From Tateyamaria sp. (GTDB taxonomy: Bacteria > Pseudomonadota > Alphaproteobacteria > Rhodobacterales > Rhodobacteraceae), in the NCBI GenBank assembly GCA_018668195.1, contig JABITU010000214.1:1-49600 (forward strand): a stretch of DNA of 49,600 nt. The letters are read 5' to 3'. Below are positions 33,802-42,019 of the stretch, one piece after another. A program made the position numbers and the translations under genes. Position 1 is the stretch's first letter. Each line of letters opens with the position of its first letter. Below the pieces are notes generated by a model. The model did not search any database. It was given only the letters and a program-made list of their open reading frames with translations, and had not been told where the DNA came from.

Positions 33802-35052
33802 ATGGCGGCACCCGGTCAAAACCTGCGTATCAACGGCGAGCGGCTGTGGGACAGCCTAATGGAAATGGCTAAGATTGGCCCGGGCGTTGCAGGCGGCAAC
33901 AACCGTCAAACACTGACCGACGAAGACGCAGAAGGCCGTGCTTTGTTCCAGTCTTGGTGCGAGGCAGCCGGTTGCACAATGGGTCTGGACCAGATGGGCA
34001 ACATGTTTGCCCGCCGCGAAGGCACACAGGCTGATGCGCTGCCTGTCTATGTGGGTAGCCACCTCGACACGCAACCAACGGGCGGAAAATATGACGGCGT
34101 TCTTGGCGTTTTGGGCGGGCTGGAGATTATTCGTACTTTGAATGATCTGGACGTAAAGACCAAGCATCCGATCGTTGTCACCAACTTTACCAACGAAGAG
34201 GGCACGCGCTATGCGCCAGCGATGCTGTCTTCTGGTGTGTTTGCGGGCATTCATACGCAGGACTGGGCCTATGACCGTGTTGACGCCGACGGCAAAGCCT
34301 TTGGTGATGAACTGACGCGGATTGGGTGGTGCGGCGACGAAGAAGTTGGCGCGCGCAAGATGCATGCATTTTTTGAATTGCATATCGAGCAAGGGCCGAT
34401 CCTTGAGGCCGAGGGAAAAGAAATCGGCATCGTTACACATGGCCAGGGGTTATCTTGGACCCAAGTCACGATCACGGGCAAGGACGCACACACCGGATCA
34501 ACCCCTATGCCTATGCGCAAGAACGCCGGGCTTGGCATGGTGAGAGTTCTGGAAAAGGTGGACGAGATTGCCTGGTCGTATGCTCCACATGCCGTTGGGG
34601 CGGCGGGTCATATCGATGTTTACCCCAATTCGCGCAATGTTATTCCGGGCAAGGTGGTCTTTACGATAGATTTCAGGTCGCCCGACCTGAGTGTAATCCG
34701 AGATATGGAGACGCGCCTGCGTTCAGAAGGGCACAAAATCGCCAATGATATGGGGTTAGAGATCATCTTTGAAAAAGTCGGCGGATTTGATCCTGTGGCA
34801 TTTGATGAAGGATGCGTTGCGGCCTTGCGCACGGCAGCAGATCGGTTGGGCTACACCCATCAAGATATCATTTCTGGCGCCGGGCATGATGCCTGCTGGA
34901 TCAATCAGGTGGCGCCCACGGCCATGGTCATGTGCCCCTGTGTGGACGGTTTGAGCCATAACGAAGCCGAAGACATCAGCAAGGAATGGGCAACGGCAGG
35001 CGCAGATGTATTGCTGCACGCGGTTGTCGAAACGGCGGAAATCGTTTCGTGA
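33802..35052 (+). CDS. M20-family amidase: N-carbamoyl-beta-alanine / carbamoyl amino acid hydrolase
   Basis: A 416-residue metal-dependent hydrolase of the hydantoinase/carbamoylase (AllC/HyuC/beta-alanine synthase) family. Predicted metal ligands are H87 (GSHLDTQPTGG), D98 (GKYDGVLG), E132/E133 (NEEGTRYAP), H194 (ELHIEQGP) and H386 (LSHNEAED). The dimerisation insert GKDAHTGSTPMPMRKNAG is also conserved. In this cluster it is best placed as the third enzyme of reductive pyrimidine breakdown, splitting N-carbamoyl-beta-alanine to beta-alanine, CO2 and ammonia. GGGAG lies just before ATG 33802; upstream in-frame ATGs at 33787 and 33790 are less well placed. Family members differ in substrate, so specificity is inferred from context. 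Confidence 0.92.
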   Translation: MAAPGQNLRINGERLWDSLMEMAKIGPGVAGGNNRQTLTDEDAEGRALFQSWCEAAGCTMGLDQMGNMFARREGTQADALPVYVGSHLDTQPTGGKYDGVLGVLGGLEIIRTLNDLDVKTKHPIVVTNFTNEEGTRYAPAMLSSGVFAGIHTQDWAYDRVDADGKAFGDELTRIGWCGDEEVGARKMHAFFELHIEQGPILEAEGKEIGIVTHGQGLSWTQVTITGKDAHTGSTPMPMRKNAGLGMVRVLEKVDEIAWSYAPHAVGAAGHIDVYPNSRNVIPGKVVFTIDFRSPDLSVIRDMETRLRSEGHKIANDMGLEIIFEKVGGFDPVAFDEGCVAALRTAADRLGYTHQDIISGAGHDACWINQVAPTAMVMCPCVDGLSHNEAEDISKEWATAGADVLLHAVVETAEIVS

Positions 35053-35118
35053 TGGACGCGTTTTCCAACACGGAAAACAGCTGGAAAACGTATGAATTTC
35101 CGGTGAGGGTGTAAGGTC

Positions 35119-35439
35119 TTGGACGATACTGATCAGAGCGAATTGGTGCGAGTGAAAAAGATAATCGAAGCTGAAGTTAAAGCGGCGTCGCAGATGACGC
35201 CACAGGACCGTGGGACGGTTTCAAGCTTTCGTGATGCCTTGGTCCAGCCCTATGATACCGAGGTAAATTTCAGTGGTGGCACTATGCAACGCTGTTTGAC
35301 GGTCACCCGTACCGATGGAACATACCGCGTCGTTTACATGCCCGTCGCTGGGTATTTTTCCCTGTGCGTCGAGAGCGCGTTTGGCCCGCTCGACATTGGG
35401 GTGCATGGCCCAGCGATGGGGTGTTTTGCCAGTGTGTGA
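35119..35439 (+). CDS. Small protein of unknown function in the pyrimidine cluster
   Basis: A 106-residue frame between the carbamoylase and hydA. It starts with an acidic/basic helix (SELVRVKKIIEAEVKAASQM), continues with NFSGGTMQRCLTVTRTDGTYRVVYMPVAGYFSLCVES and ends GPLDIGVHGPAMGCFASV. It looks like an alpha helix followed by a small beta sheet. No family is recognised. The only upstream start is TTG at 35119 with GTAAGG very close by, so the 5' end is uncertain. Spacing (66 bp both sides) and strand fit membership in the same operon. Confidence 0.65.
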   Translation: MDDTDQSELVRVKKIIEAEVKAASQMTPQDRGTVSSFRDALVQPYDTEVNFSGGTMQRCLTVTRTDGTYRVVYMPVAGYFSLCVESAFGPLDIGVHGPAMGCFASV

Positions 35440-35504
35440 CTGGGGTCTGACCCCGTCCATGATTTTTAGAACAAAGACTGTAGGACATGGCGAGGAGAAA
35501 TGAG

Positions 35505-36965
35505 ATGAGCAAGGTAATCAAAGGCGGGATGGTCTGCACCGCTGATCGGACATGGAAAGCTGATGTGCTGGTCGAAGGTGAAGTCATCAAGCAAATCGGT
35601 GAGGATCTGGTCGGCGATGAGTATATCGACGCCGAAGGTGCCTATGTCATTCCCGGTGGGATCGATCCACACACGCACCTTGAGATGCCATTTATGGGCA
35701 CGACCGCGGCCGAGACATTCGAATCCGGCACCTGGGCAGCTGCTGTTGGTGGCACAACGATGATTGTGGATTTCTGCCTGCCCGGTGCGGATGGCAGCAT
35801 CAAGAACGCGATCAACGAATGGCACCGCAAATCCGCCCCTCAGATATGTTCGGATGTCGGCTATCACATGGCCATTACCGGTTGGAACGAGAATGTCTTT
35901 AACGAGATGAAAGATGCCGTGGATATGGGCGTCAATTCGTTCAAGCATTTCATGGCCTACAAAGGCGCGCTAATGGTTGAGGATGATGAAATGTTCGCCT
36001 CTTTCCAGCGTTGCGCTGAACTGGGGGCCCTTCCCATGGTCCATGCCGAGAATGGTGACGTGATCGCAGCCTTGCAAGAAAAGTATTTTAACGAAGGGAT
36101 CACCGGCCCGGAAGGCCACGCCTATTCCCGCCCTCCAGAGGTTGAAGGTGAAGCCGCCAACCGAGCGATCATGATCGCCGATGCGGCTGGTGTGCCGCTC
36201 TACATCGTGCATGTCTCTTGCGAGCAAGCGCACGAGGCTATCCGGCGTGCGCGTCAAAAGGGCATGCGGGTCTATGGCGAGCCTCTGGTTCAGTTTCTGA
36301 CGCTGGATGAATCCGAATATTTCAACACCGACTGGGATCATGCCGCGCGGCGCGTGATGTCGCCCCCATTCCGCTCCAAAGAGCATCAGGATGGCCTGTG
36401 GGCCGGTCTGCAAGCTGGGTCTTTGCAGGTGGTGGCCACCGATCACTGTGCGTTCTCGACCGAACAAAAGCGCCGGGGCCGTGATGATTTTAGGATCATC
36501 CCAAATGGGTCGAACGGGCTGGAAGAACGCCTTGCCGTTTTATGGACGAAAGGGGTCGAAACCGGGCGCCTGACACCCAATGAATTTGTGGCTGCAACTT
36601 CCACCAACGTTGCCAAGATTTTGAATATATACCCCAAGAAAGGGGCGATCGTCGAAGGGGCAGATGCCGACATTGTGGTTTGGGATCCAAAGATTACGAA
36701 AACGATCTCACCGGCTAACCATCATTCGATTCTGGATTACAACGTGTTCGAAGGGTTCGAGGTGACAGCACAGTCGCGTTATACACTCAGCCGCGGAGAG
36801 GTCATCTGGGCCTGGGGGCAAAATTCGCAACCGGCACCCGGTCGAGGCAAGTTTGTGCCGCGGCCTGCATTCTCGTCGGCATCCAAGGCGTTGAGCACAT
36901 GGAAGGCGCTGACAGCACCCAAGATGATTCAGCGCGATCCGCTGAACATTCCGGCGGGGGTTTGA
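35505..36965 (+). CDS. hydA: Dihydropyrimidinase (D-hydantoinase)
   Basis: A 486-residue amidohydrolase-fold enzyme that opens dihydrouracil/dihydrothymine to N-carbamoyl-beta-amino acids, step two of the pathway. The binuclear zinc site is complete: H56 and H58 (GGIDPHTHLE), carbamylated K147 (NSFKHFMAYKG), H180 (MVHAENG), H236 (IVHVSCEQ) and D313 (VVATDHCAF). The substrate loop segment HLEMPFMG and the C-terminal RYTLSRGEVIW are also typical. AGGAG lies 7 nt before ATG 35505; an in-frame ATG at 35487 has no such site. Last intact gene of the cluster; a gene-poor stretch follows. Confidence 0.96.
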   Translation: MSKVIKGGMVCTADRTWKADVLVEGEVIKQIGEDLVGDEYIDAEGAYVIPGGIDPHTHLEMPFMGTTAAETFESGTWAAAVGGTTMIVDFCLPGADGSIKNAINEWHRKSAPQICSDVGYHMAITGWNENVFNEMKDAVDMGVNSFKHFMAYKGALMVEDDEMFASFQRCAELGALPMVHAENGDVIAALQEKYFNEGITGPEGHAYSRPPEVEGEAANRAIMIADAAGVPLYIVHVSCEQAHEAIRRARQKGMRVYGEPLVQFLTLDESEYFNTDWDHAARRVMSPPFRSKEHQDGLWAGLQAGSLQVVATDHCAFSTEQKRRGRDDFRIIPNGSNGLEERLAVLWTKGVETGRLTPNEFVAATSTNVAKILNIYPKKGAIVEGADADIVVWDPKITKTISPANHHSILDYNVFEGFEVTAQSRYTLSRGEVIWAWGQNSQPAPGRGKFVPRPAFSSASKALSTWKALTAPKMIQRDPLNIPAGV

Positions 36966-38105
36966 TACAAGTGGTGCAAGCCAACGACGAGCAGCAAAGG
37001 TGGCGGCAAGGTGCCCAACAGCGTCGCTTTGCTGTTCGCCCAACTGCTTCGGAAAAAATGGAATAAATTATGAACTCTTTGGTTGTGATATCATCAAAAA
37101 ATCTGGATTTGACATTTTAAATAAATGATGGCCCAAATCATGAGCTAAAGGGCGTATTGTTTGATATTGCCAAGTGCGAATTCATTAGCTTCATCTGGCC
37201 TTCTAGGTGTGACGATTCAGCATTTCTGCGCTGGATGGCAGACTTGGAACATCCCACCGGTGGCACAATCAACATAAACGGCACCACGCCGCAAGCTGCG
37301 CGGACGTAGTGGGTCTTCACAGATGCGTGTCGCATGGACGCTTATCAGGTCACACGTGACATTGTTTAAGAAAATATCTTGGTCAGCTTCGACGATCTTA
37401 ATGCCCGGCTGTCCCGGATTGTAAACAGCTCCAAGACAAAAGCCGATCTTAACAGCACCCGCCTCCCCAAAATTTACGATTCCGAAAAGGACAGTTGCAC
37501 ACGGACAGAACCGACGAGTTTTCCAACCTCATGTGAAGAGCGAAGTTATCGATATGGCCGCCACCAGAGCCCGTGCCACCGTTCTAATTGCGTCTAGTTC
37601 AATGGCGATCGCCGGCAATCCGCAAACGGATCTTGCCCGCTAAATTGAGGAAGTGGCCACGACATCAAATCTAGCTAACTTCAACATCGGCGAAAGTGTT
37701 GGGTAGACGCTTTATCCACCTCTGATTATGGACGCGACAGGTCCATCATTGGCGTTCATAAACATAAAGCAGCGCAGCAAGGCACGACATGTCCGATGGC
37801 ATTGGGATGTTTTGCAACACAACTCGCAATCACAAGAGCACCAATAACGGCATGCTATCACCAGTTGACTATTAAACGAAGCAACAGAAAATGAGCGAGG
37901 CGGGCGTTTCGGAAACTAGGGGTACCTCACAGGTCCAAAATGGCAGCTAAGACTTCAAAGACAGCTCAAATGCTGCAAAGATGCCCACAAAAGATATCTA
38001 AACATTGACCAAACCGTGACTACAGATACGTAACTGATGGCCAGTTAGATCTTGGTGACAAGTACGCATTGGTGCTTTGCGCAAATAAATGCTCTAAGGG
38101 TCCTC
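36966..38105. other. Gene-poor, partly decayed region
   Basis: 1,140 bp between hydA and ispZ with no intact gene. Stops are frequent in all frames and the base composition is visibly less GC-rich than the flanks. One piece (37127-37378) is recognisable as a broken ABC ATPase. Another, frame 37379-37597 (FDDLNARLSRIVNSSKTKAD at its start), is open but I recognise no family, and it has no good start site. A possible further remnant with MAATRARATVLIASSS lies near 37552-37640. The rest shows nothing I can support. Confidence 0.6.
37127..37378 (+). pseudogene. Remnant of a NitT/TauT-type ABC transporter ATPase
   Basis: One frame reads ELKGVLFDIAKCEFISFIWPSRC, then DDSAFLRWMADLEHPTGG and TININGTTPQAAR. 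This is the N-terminal part of a nitrate/taurine-type ABC ATPase, whose normal wording here is GEFVSFIGPSGCGKTT...LEQPTGG...VNG..P..AR. The Walker A loop is ruined (WPSRCDDSA for GPSGCGKTT), a TAG at 37307-37309 interrupts the frame, and the Q-loop region that follows (WVFTDAC) is degenerate. The signature and Walker B parts are absent. Such ATPases often sit beside hydantoinase/PreTA genes with two permease genes and a binding protein, so this is probably what is left of a pyrimidine uptake system. Confidence 0.72.
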
Positions 38106-38717
38106 TTAGACATGCTTATCCTCATCCTCAATCAGGTAGATCTGCAAGGCGCTGATCTGCCAAAATAGGAATGCGACAAGCGCTATGGGAAATGCAAATG
38201 TTTCGATTTTAACCCATGTGTCGGTAGACATCGTGCGCCAAATTACCTCGTTCACGATAGCCAACGCAGCAAACATCCCGCACAGCCGCCGGGTCAGGAT
38301 CATCCAGCCCTCATCCTGCATGGGCAAAGCATCTTTCAGCACAAAGGCCAACCAGCTTTGTCCGCGCGCAAGGCCAATACCTAGCAATACGGCAAAGACG
38401 CCATAAACAATGCTAGTTTTCATCTTGAAGAACCGCTCGTCATTGAACCATGCGGTAAGGCCTCCAAAAAAGATCACCATGAAAGCCGTGAAAATCTGCA
38501 TGCGGCTTAGCTGGCCAGTCAGGGCCCACAGCACGGCCATCGCAACCAACATGATCGGAACAAAAATCAGCGTGGCCACGATAAAGCCCGAATATTCGGT
38601 CCCGCCCAGCACATAAGCATTATCTCGAATCCGCAGATAGATCAGGAAAAAGATCACTGGTGGCCCCAGTTCCAACACCTGTTTCAAAATCGGGTTGATT
38701 TGTCGTGCACTGTTCAT
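38106..38717 (-). CDS. ispZ: Inner membrane protein YciB / intracellular septation protein A
   Basis: A 203-residue membrane protein with five to six helices. Family features are ELGPPVIFFLIYL at the N-terminus, GGLTAWFNDERFFKMKTSIVYG in the middle (the WFNDExFxKxKxT motif of YciB) and RLCGMFAALAIVNEVIWR. YciB affects cell-envelope integrity and septation; its biochemical role is not settled. It follows the EamA gene with 9 bp between them, and ftsY precedes both on the same strand, a common order in this bacterial group. The Shine-Dalgarno is unclear, so the start may differ slightly. Confidence 0.94.
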   Translation of the reverse strand: MNSARQINPILKQVLELGPPVIFFLIYLRIRDNAYVLGGTEYSGFIVATLIFVPIMLVAMAVLWALTGQLSRMQIFTAFMVIFFGGLTAWFNDERFFKMKTSIVYGVFAVLLGIGLARGQSWLAFVLKDALPMQDEGWMILTRRLCGMFAALAIVNEVIWRTMSTDTWVKIETFAFPIALVAFLFWQISALQIYLIEDEDKHV

Positions 38718-38726
38718 ACCTTGGCC

Positions 38727-39629
38727 CTATCCGCCCATTTCCACGATGACAGCCCCAAGGGCGATCAGCGCCATCAAGGCAATGCGTCTTGGCCCCACTG
38801 TTTCTTTCAGCACCAGCCAGCCGATTATGGCGGCAAAGACGGTTGATGTTTCGCGCAATACCGCAGCTTCGCCCACCTTGTCGAGGCGGGTTGCTAGCAT
38901 GATTGACCCAAAGCTCAGGAAAGCTACAAAACCACCAACGACACCGCGCAGCATCAGCGGCGCCAAGGCAGGCGGTTGAGCCATGCGCCGCCAGCGCGCA
39001 TAGGCAATTGGAGGCATGGCGATCCCATCAATCATGAAAAACCACGCCAGAAATGTGAACGGGTTTGCCGTGGCCCGAATACCATAGGCGTCATAGGTTG
39101 TGTAAAGCGCAACGAACAACCCTGTCAGCACCGCCAACCCCAGCGCCAGGTGCAGCGTGTCCCGCTCGTTCTCAAGATAGCGCAAGTTATAGGCGGCCAG
39201 CCCAAAAATGCCCGCCAGCAATGTGCCGACCCCCATCCACTGAACCAAGGTAAAGGTCTCAGCAAACAGGATATACGCCCCAATCACCGTGAACAGCGGC
39301 CCAGTGCCCCGCACAACCGGATAAACAACCGTATAGGATCCTTTGGTGTAGGCCCAGGCCTGCAGGCATTTATAAGTTATATGGATGACCCAGACGGCAG
39401 CAAAGATCGCCCACATATGCGGTTCTGGCCAGGGCACCACGAACAGCGCAAACGGGGCTGCCATAAGTCCATATGAGGCATCAATCGCCCCGCGTGTCAG
39501 CCAAGGGTCGTGCCGCCCCTTTTGCAGTGCTCCAAAAACCGCGTGCAGCAGCGCCGCCATAACTGCCAGCGCAAGCGCTATGCTGTGGCCTGTTTGCGTG
39601 CCTTCAATGCTAATAAGCCAGTCGGTCAT
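38727..39629 (-). CDS. EamA/DMT-family transporter
   Basis: A 300-residue protein with ten predicted helices in two EamA halves: AYTKGSYTVVYPVVRGTGPLFTVIGAYILF in the first and a C-terminal RETSTVFAAIIGWLVLKETVGPRR, where the terminal LKE motif marks the end of an EamA repeat. Members export or import amino acids, nucleosides or metabolites; the substrate cannot be read from sequence. It sits between ftsY and ispZ on the same strand, 31 bp after the ftsY stop. Confidence 0.92.
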   Translation of the reverse strand: MTDWLISIEGTQTGHSIALALAVMAALLHAVFGALQKGRHDPWLTRGAIDASYGLMAAPFALFVVPWPEPHMWAIFAAVWVIHITYKCLQAWAYTKGSYTVVYPVVRGTGPLFTVIGAYILFAETFTLVQWMGVGTLLAGIFGLAAYNLRYLENERDTLHLALGLAVLTGLFVALYTTYDAYGIRATANPFTFLAWFFMIDGIAMPPIAYARWRRMAQPPALAPLMLRGVVGGFVAFLSFGSIMLATRLDKVGEAAVLRETSTVFAAIIGWLVLKETVGPRRIALMALIALGAVIVEMGG

Positions 39630-39660
39630 TTAGTGCATATCGCCCAATTGGTCGCATGGG

Positions 39661-40947
39661 TCATTCGGCTTCAAGACCGGTAAGCGCTGCGGCGAATTCT
39701 TCGGGATCGAACGGTTGCAGATCATCGATTTGTTCACCCACCCCGATCGCGTGAATGGGAAGGCCGAATTTGTCAGCCAGTGCCACCAGCACACCCCCCT
39801 TGGCGGTGCCGTCAAGCTTGGTCATCACAAGGCCCGACACATCCGAGACCTCTTGGAAGACCTTGACCTGATTCAGTGCATTTTGCCCGGTCGTCGCATC
39901 CAGAACCAACAGCGTATTGTGCGGTGCTGTTTCGTCTTTTTTGCGGATTACGCGGACAATCTTTGCCAGCTCTTCCATCAGGTCGCTGCGGTTTTGCAAC
40001 CTTCCAGCGGTGTCGATCATCAACAGATCTGCGCCATCAGCCTGCGCCTTGGTCATCGCCTCGAATGCCAAGCTGGCGGGATCAGACCCTTCGGGCGCTG
40101 TCAGCACCGGCACACCGGCCCGGTCTCCCCAGACCTGAAGCTGCTCGACGGCTGCGGCACGAAACGTGTCGCCGGCCGCAATCACCACTGATTTGCCTGC
40201 AGCGCGAAATTGACTGGCTAGTTTTCCAATGGTCGTCGTCTTGCCGGATCCATTCACGCCAACCACAAGAACAACCTGCGGTTTTTGTGGATAAAGCGGC
40301 AGTGGCTTGGCCGCCGGGTCCATGATCCGCGCTATTTCGCTGGCCATGAGGTCCTTGATCTCTGACACCGACAGCTTTTTGCCCATTCGCCCCTCGGCCA
40401 TGTTGGCCGTGACCCGCAGCGCCGTGTCCACGCCCATATCGGCCGCGATTAATAGCTCTTCGAGCTGTTCTAGCATTTCATCGTCAAGCGTGCGGCGCAG
40501 AACGGGCGCCGTTTCCTGGCGCCCCAGCAGACGGCCAAGAAGCCCACGCTTTCCAGATGCCTGCGCTGTGTCAGGTTCCGGGTCGATAAGCGTCGACATA
40601 CCCGCTGGGGGCGGGGCTTCGGAACTCTGACTTTGGGTTGGCCCAGGCTGAATTTCTGCTGGAGCTTGATTGGGCTGATCTTCTGGCTTGGCTTTTGTCA
40701 GTGGGGCAGACTTGGCTTCGGATGCCGGTACGGGCGGCTCTGGCGAAGACGCAGGCCCAGGGTCCGGTGCCGCCACCGGCTTTGACGCGGGCGTTGGTAC
40801 CGGCATCAGCGGGGCGGTTGGCACTGGGTTCGGGGTCAATTCGGGCGCAGCTTCGACACCACCATCTTTCACGATTGCCCCTAACCCTTCGTCAATCTTG
40901 GACGAGGATTTGAACAGACGATCTTTGAGTTTCTTAAAAAAGGCCAT
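39661..40947 (-). CDS. ftsY: Signal recognition particle receptor FtsY
   Basis: A 428-residue SRP GTPase that docks ribosome-SRP complexes at the membrane. The N-terminus is a basic amphipathic helix (FFKKLKDRLFKSSSK). A Pro/Ala/Glu-rich A domain runs to about residue 130 and the N domain to about 220. The G domain has GVNGSGKTTTIGKLA (G1), DTFRAAAVEQL, DTAGRLQNRSDLMEEL (G3), TKLDGTAKGG (G4) and GVGEQIDDLQPFDPEEF at the C-terminus. The A domain is low-complexity and proline-rich, as usual in alphaproteobacteria. First gene of the ftsY-EamA-ispZ group. Confidence 0.97.
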   Translation of the reverse strand: MAFFKKLKDRLFKSSSKIDEGLGAIVKDGGVEAAPELTPNPVPTAPLMPVPTPASKPVAAPDPGPASSPEPPVPASEAKSAPLTKAKPEDQPNQAPAEIQPGPTQSQSSEAPPPAGMSTLIDPEPDTAQASGKRGLLGRLLGRQETAPVLRRTLDDEMLEQLEELLIAADMGVDTALRVTANMAEGRMGKKLSVSEIKDLMASEIARIMDPAAKPLPLYPQKPQVVLVVGVNGSGKTTTIGKLASQFRAAGKSVVIAAGDTFRAAAVEQLQVWGDRAGVPVLTAPEGSDPASLAFEAMTKAQADGADLLMIDTAGRLQNRSDLMEELAKIVRVIRKKDETAPHNTLLVLDATTGQNALNQVKVFQEVSDVSGLVMTKLDGTAKGGVLVALADKFGLPIHAIGVGEQIDDLQPFDPEEFAAALTGLEAE

Positions 40948-41137
40948 TTGGGTTCCGGGTTCCTGACATGTTTCTCACCTAATACGCCAAAGCCCGCATG
41001 AAAAGATGGCATCACCATTGTAATGGCGAGAATGCGCCACGGCTGGGTTGCAAAACCTGTTGGACGCGCATCGGGCTGTGCGCCGTGTTGCCAAATAAAA
41101 TTGTTAGTGGCAACGCCGCTGCCAAGGAGCTTTGAAC

Positions 41138-42019
41138 ATGGTCATAAAACGTGAAACACGAGCCGTAACCGACGTGGAAACCGGTACACCAGCAGGTTTT
41201 TTTGATGCAGAATTTGGAATTTTTTCACCTAATAAAATTCAGAAAATGCTGATATCTGTTGCACGCAGCACGTTTTTACATCGCGGCAAGTTGCGTCATT
41301 ATATGACGAATTTGATTGCGACTTTAGGCCGTCCCTTGGATGTGAAGCGGATGGATTGTGCCTTCCGGATCGAAGGATTTAATAATCTGATCGAATATGG
41401 TTTGCTGCTGCATCCCGGCTACAACAAGCTCGAAATCGATTTTCTCTGCAGCGACCTTGGGTCTGGAAAAGTTGCTGTTGACATTGGTTCGAACGTAGGG
41501 TTGTACGCCCAACCGCTGGCGCGAACTGGCAGCCGCGTGATCGCAGTTGATGCCAACCCATCGATGATTAAAAGGTTAAATTTTAATGCGAAATCAAGTG
41601 GCCTAGACACGCTGGATATTGTTCACGCCGCTGTTGGTGATGGTGACGGCATGGCCAGTCTTGAAATACACCGTAATGACGTCGCCATTGTGAATATCGT
41701 AGAAAGCCCAATGGGCTCGGTTCCGATCCGAACCTTAGCAGATATTCTGAAATCCCTCTCGGTGACCCGTGTAGACGCGCTAAAAATCGACATTGAAGGC
41801 CATGAAGACGCTGCACTTGCTCCTTTTCTTGCCAGTGCTTGCGAAGATATGATCCCAGATCGGATCGTGATTGAGCGGATAGGCCCCAATGACTATCCCG
41901 GTTGCCATCACGAATTTACCCGTCTTGGCTTTGAGCGCATTGCGAGTACCCGATCGAACTCAATGTATTTGCGCAGCGCTAAATCTCGGTTGCAAAATGC
42001 TGCATCGTCAATCGGATAG
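41138..42019 (+). CDS. FkbM-family SAM-dependent methyltransferase
   Basis: A 293-residue protein with an N-terminal region of about 105 residues, then a class I methyltransferase core: the SAM loop VAVDIGSNVGLYAQPLA, acidic VIAVDANPSMIKRLNFNA, the adenine segment HAAVGDGDGMASLEI and the FkbM hallmark VDALKIDIEGHEDAALAPF. FkbM enzymes O-methylate sugars or polyketides, often in cell-surface glycan pathways; no such genes lie nearby. AAGGAG sits 8 nt before ATG 41138; a TTG at 41132 is in frame. The last 41 bases overlap the end of the convergent formate dehydrogenase-type gene, so one of the two C-termini may be extended. Confidence 0.9.
   Translation: MVIKRETRAVTDVETGTPAGFFDAEFGIFSPNKIQKMLISVARSTFLHRGKLRHYMTNLIATLGRPLDVKRMDCAFRIEGFNNLIEYGLLLHPGYNKLEIDFLCSDLGSGKVAVDIGSNVGLYAQPLARTGSRVIAVDANPSMIKRLNFNAKSSGLDTLDIVHAAVGDGDGMASLEIHRNDVAIVNIVESPMGSVPIRTLADILKSLSVTRVDALKIDIEGHEDAALAPFLASACEDMIPDRIVIERIGPNDYPGCHHEFTRLGFERIASTRSNSMYLRSAKSRLQNAASSIG

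Noticed and set aside
37138..37335. Minus-strand 65-codon frame in the gene-poor region
   Set aside because: It is antisense to the clearly recognisable ABC ATPase remnant and has no features of its own.
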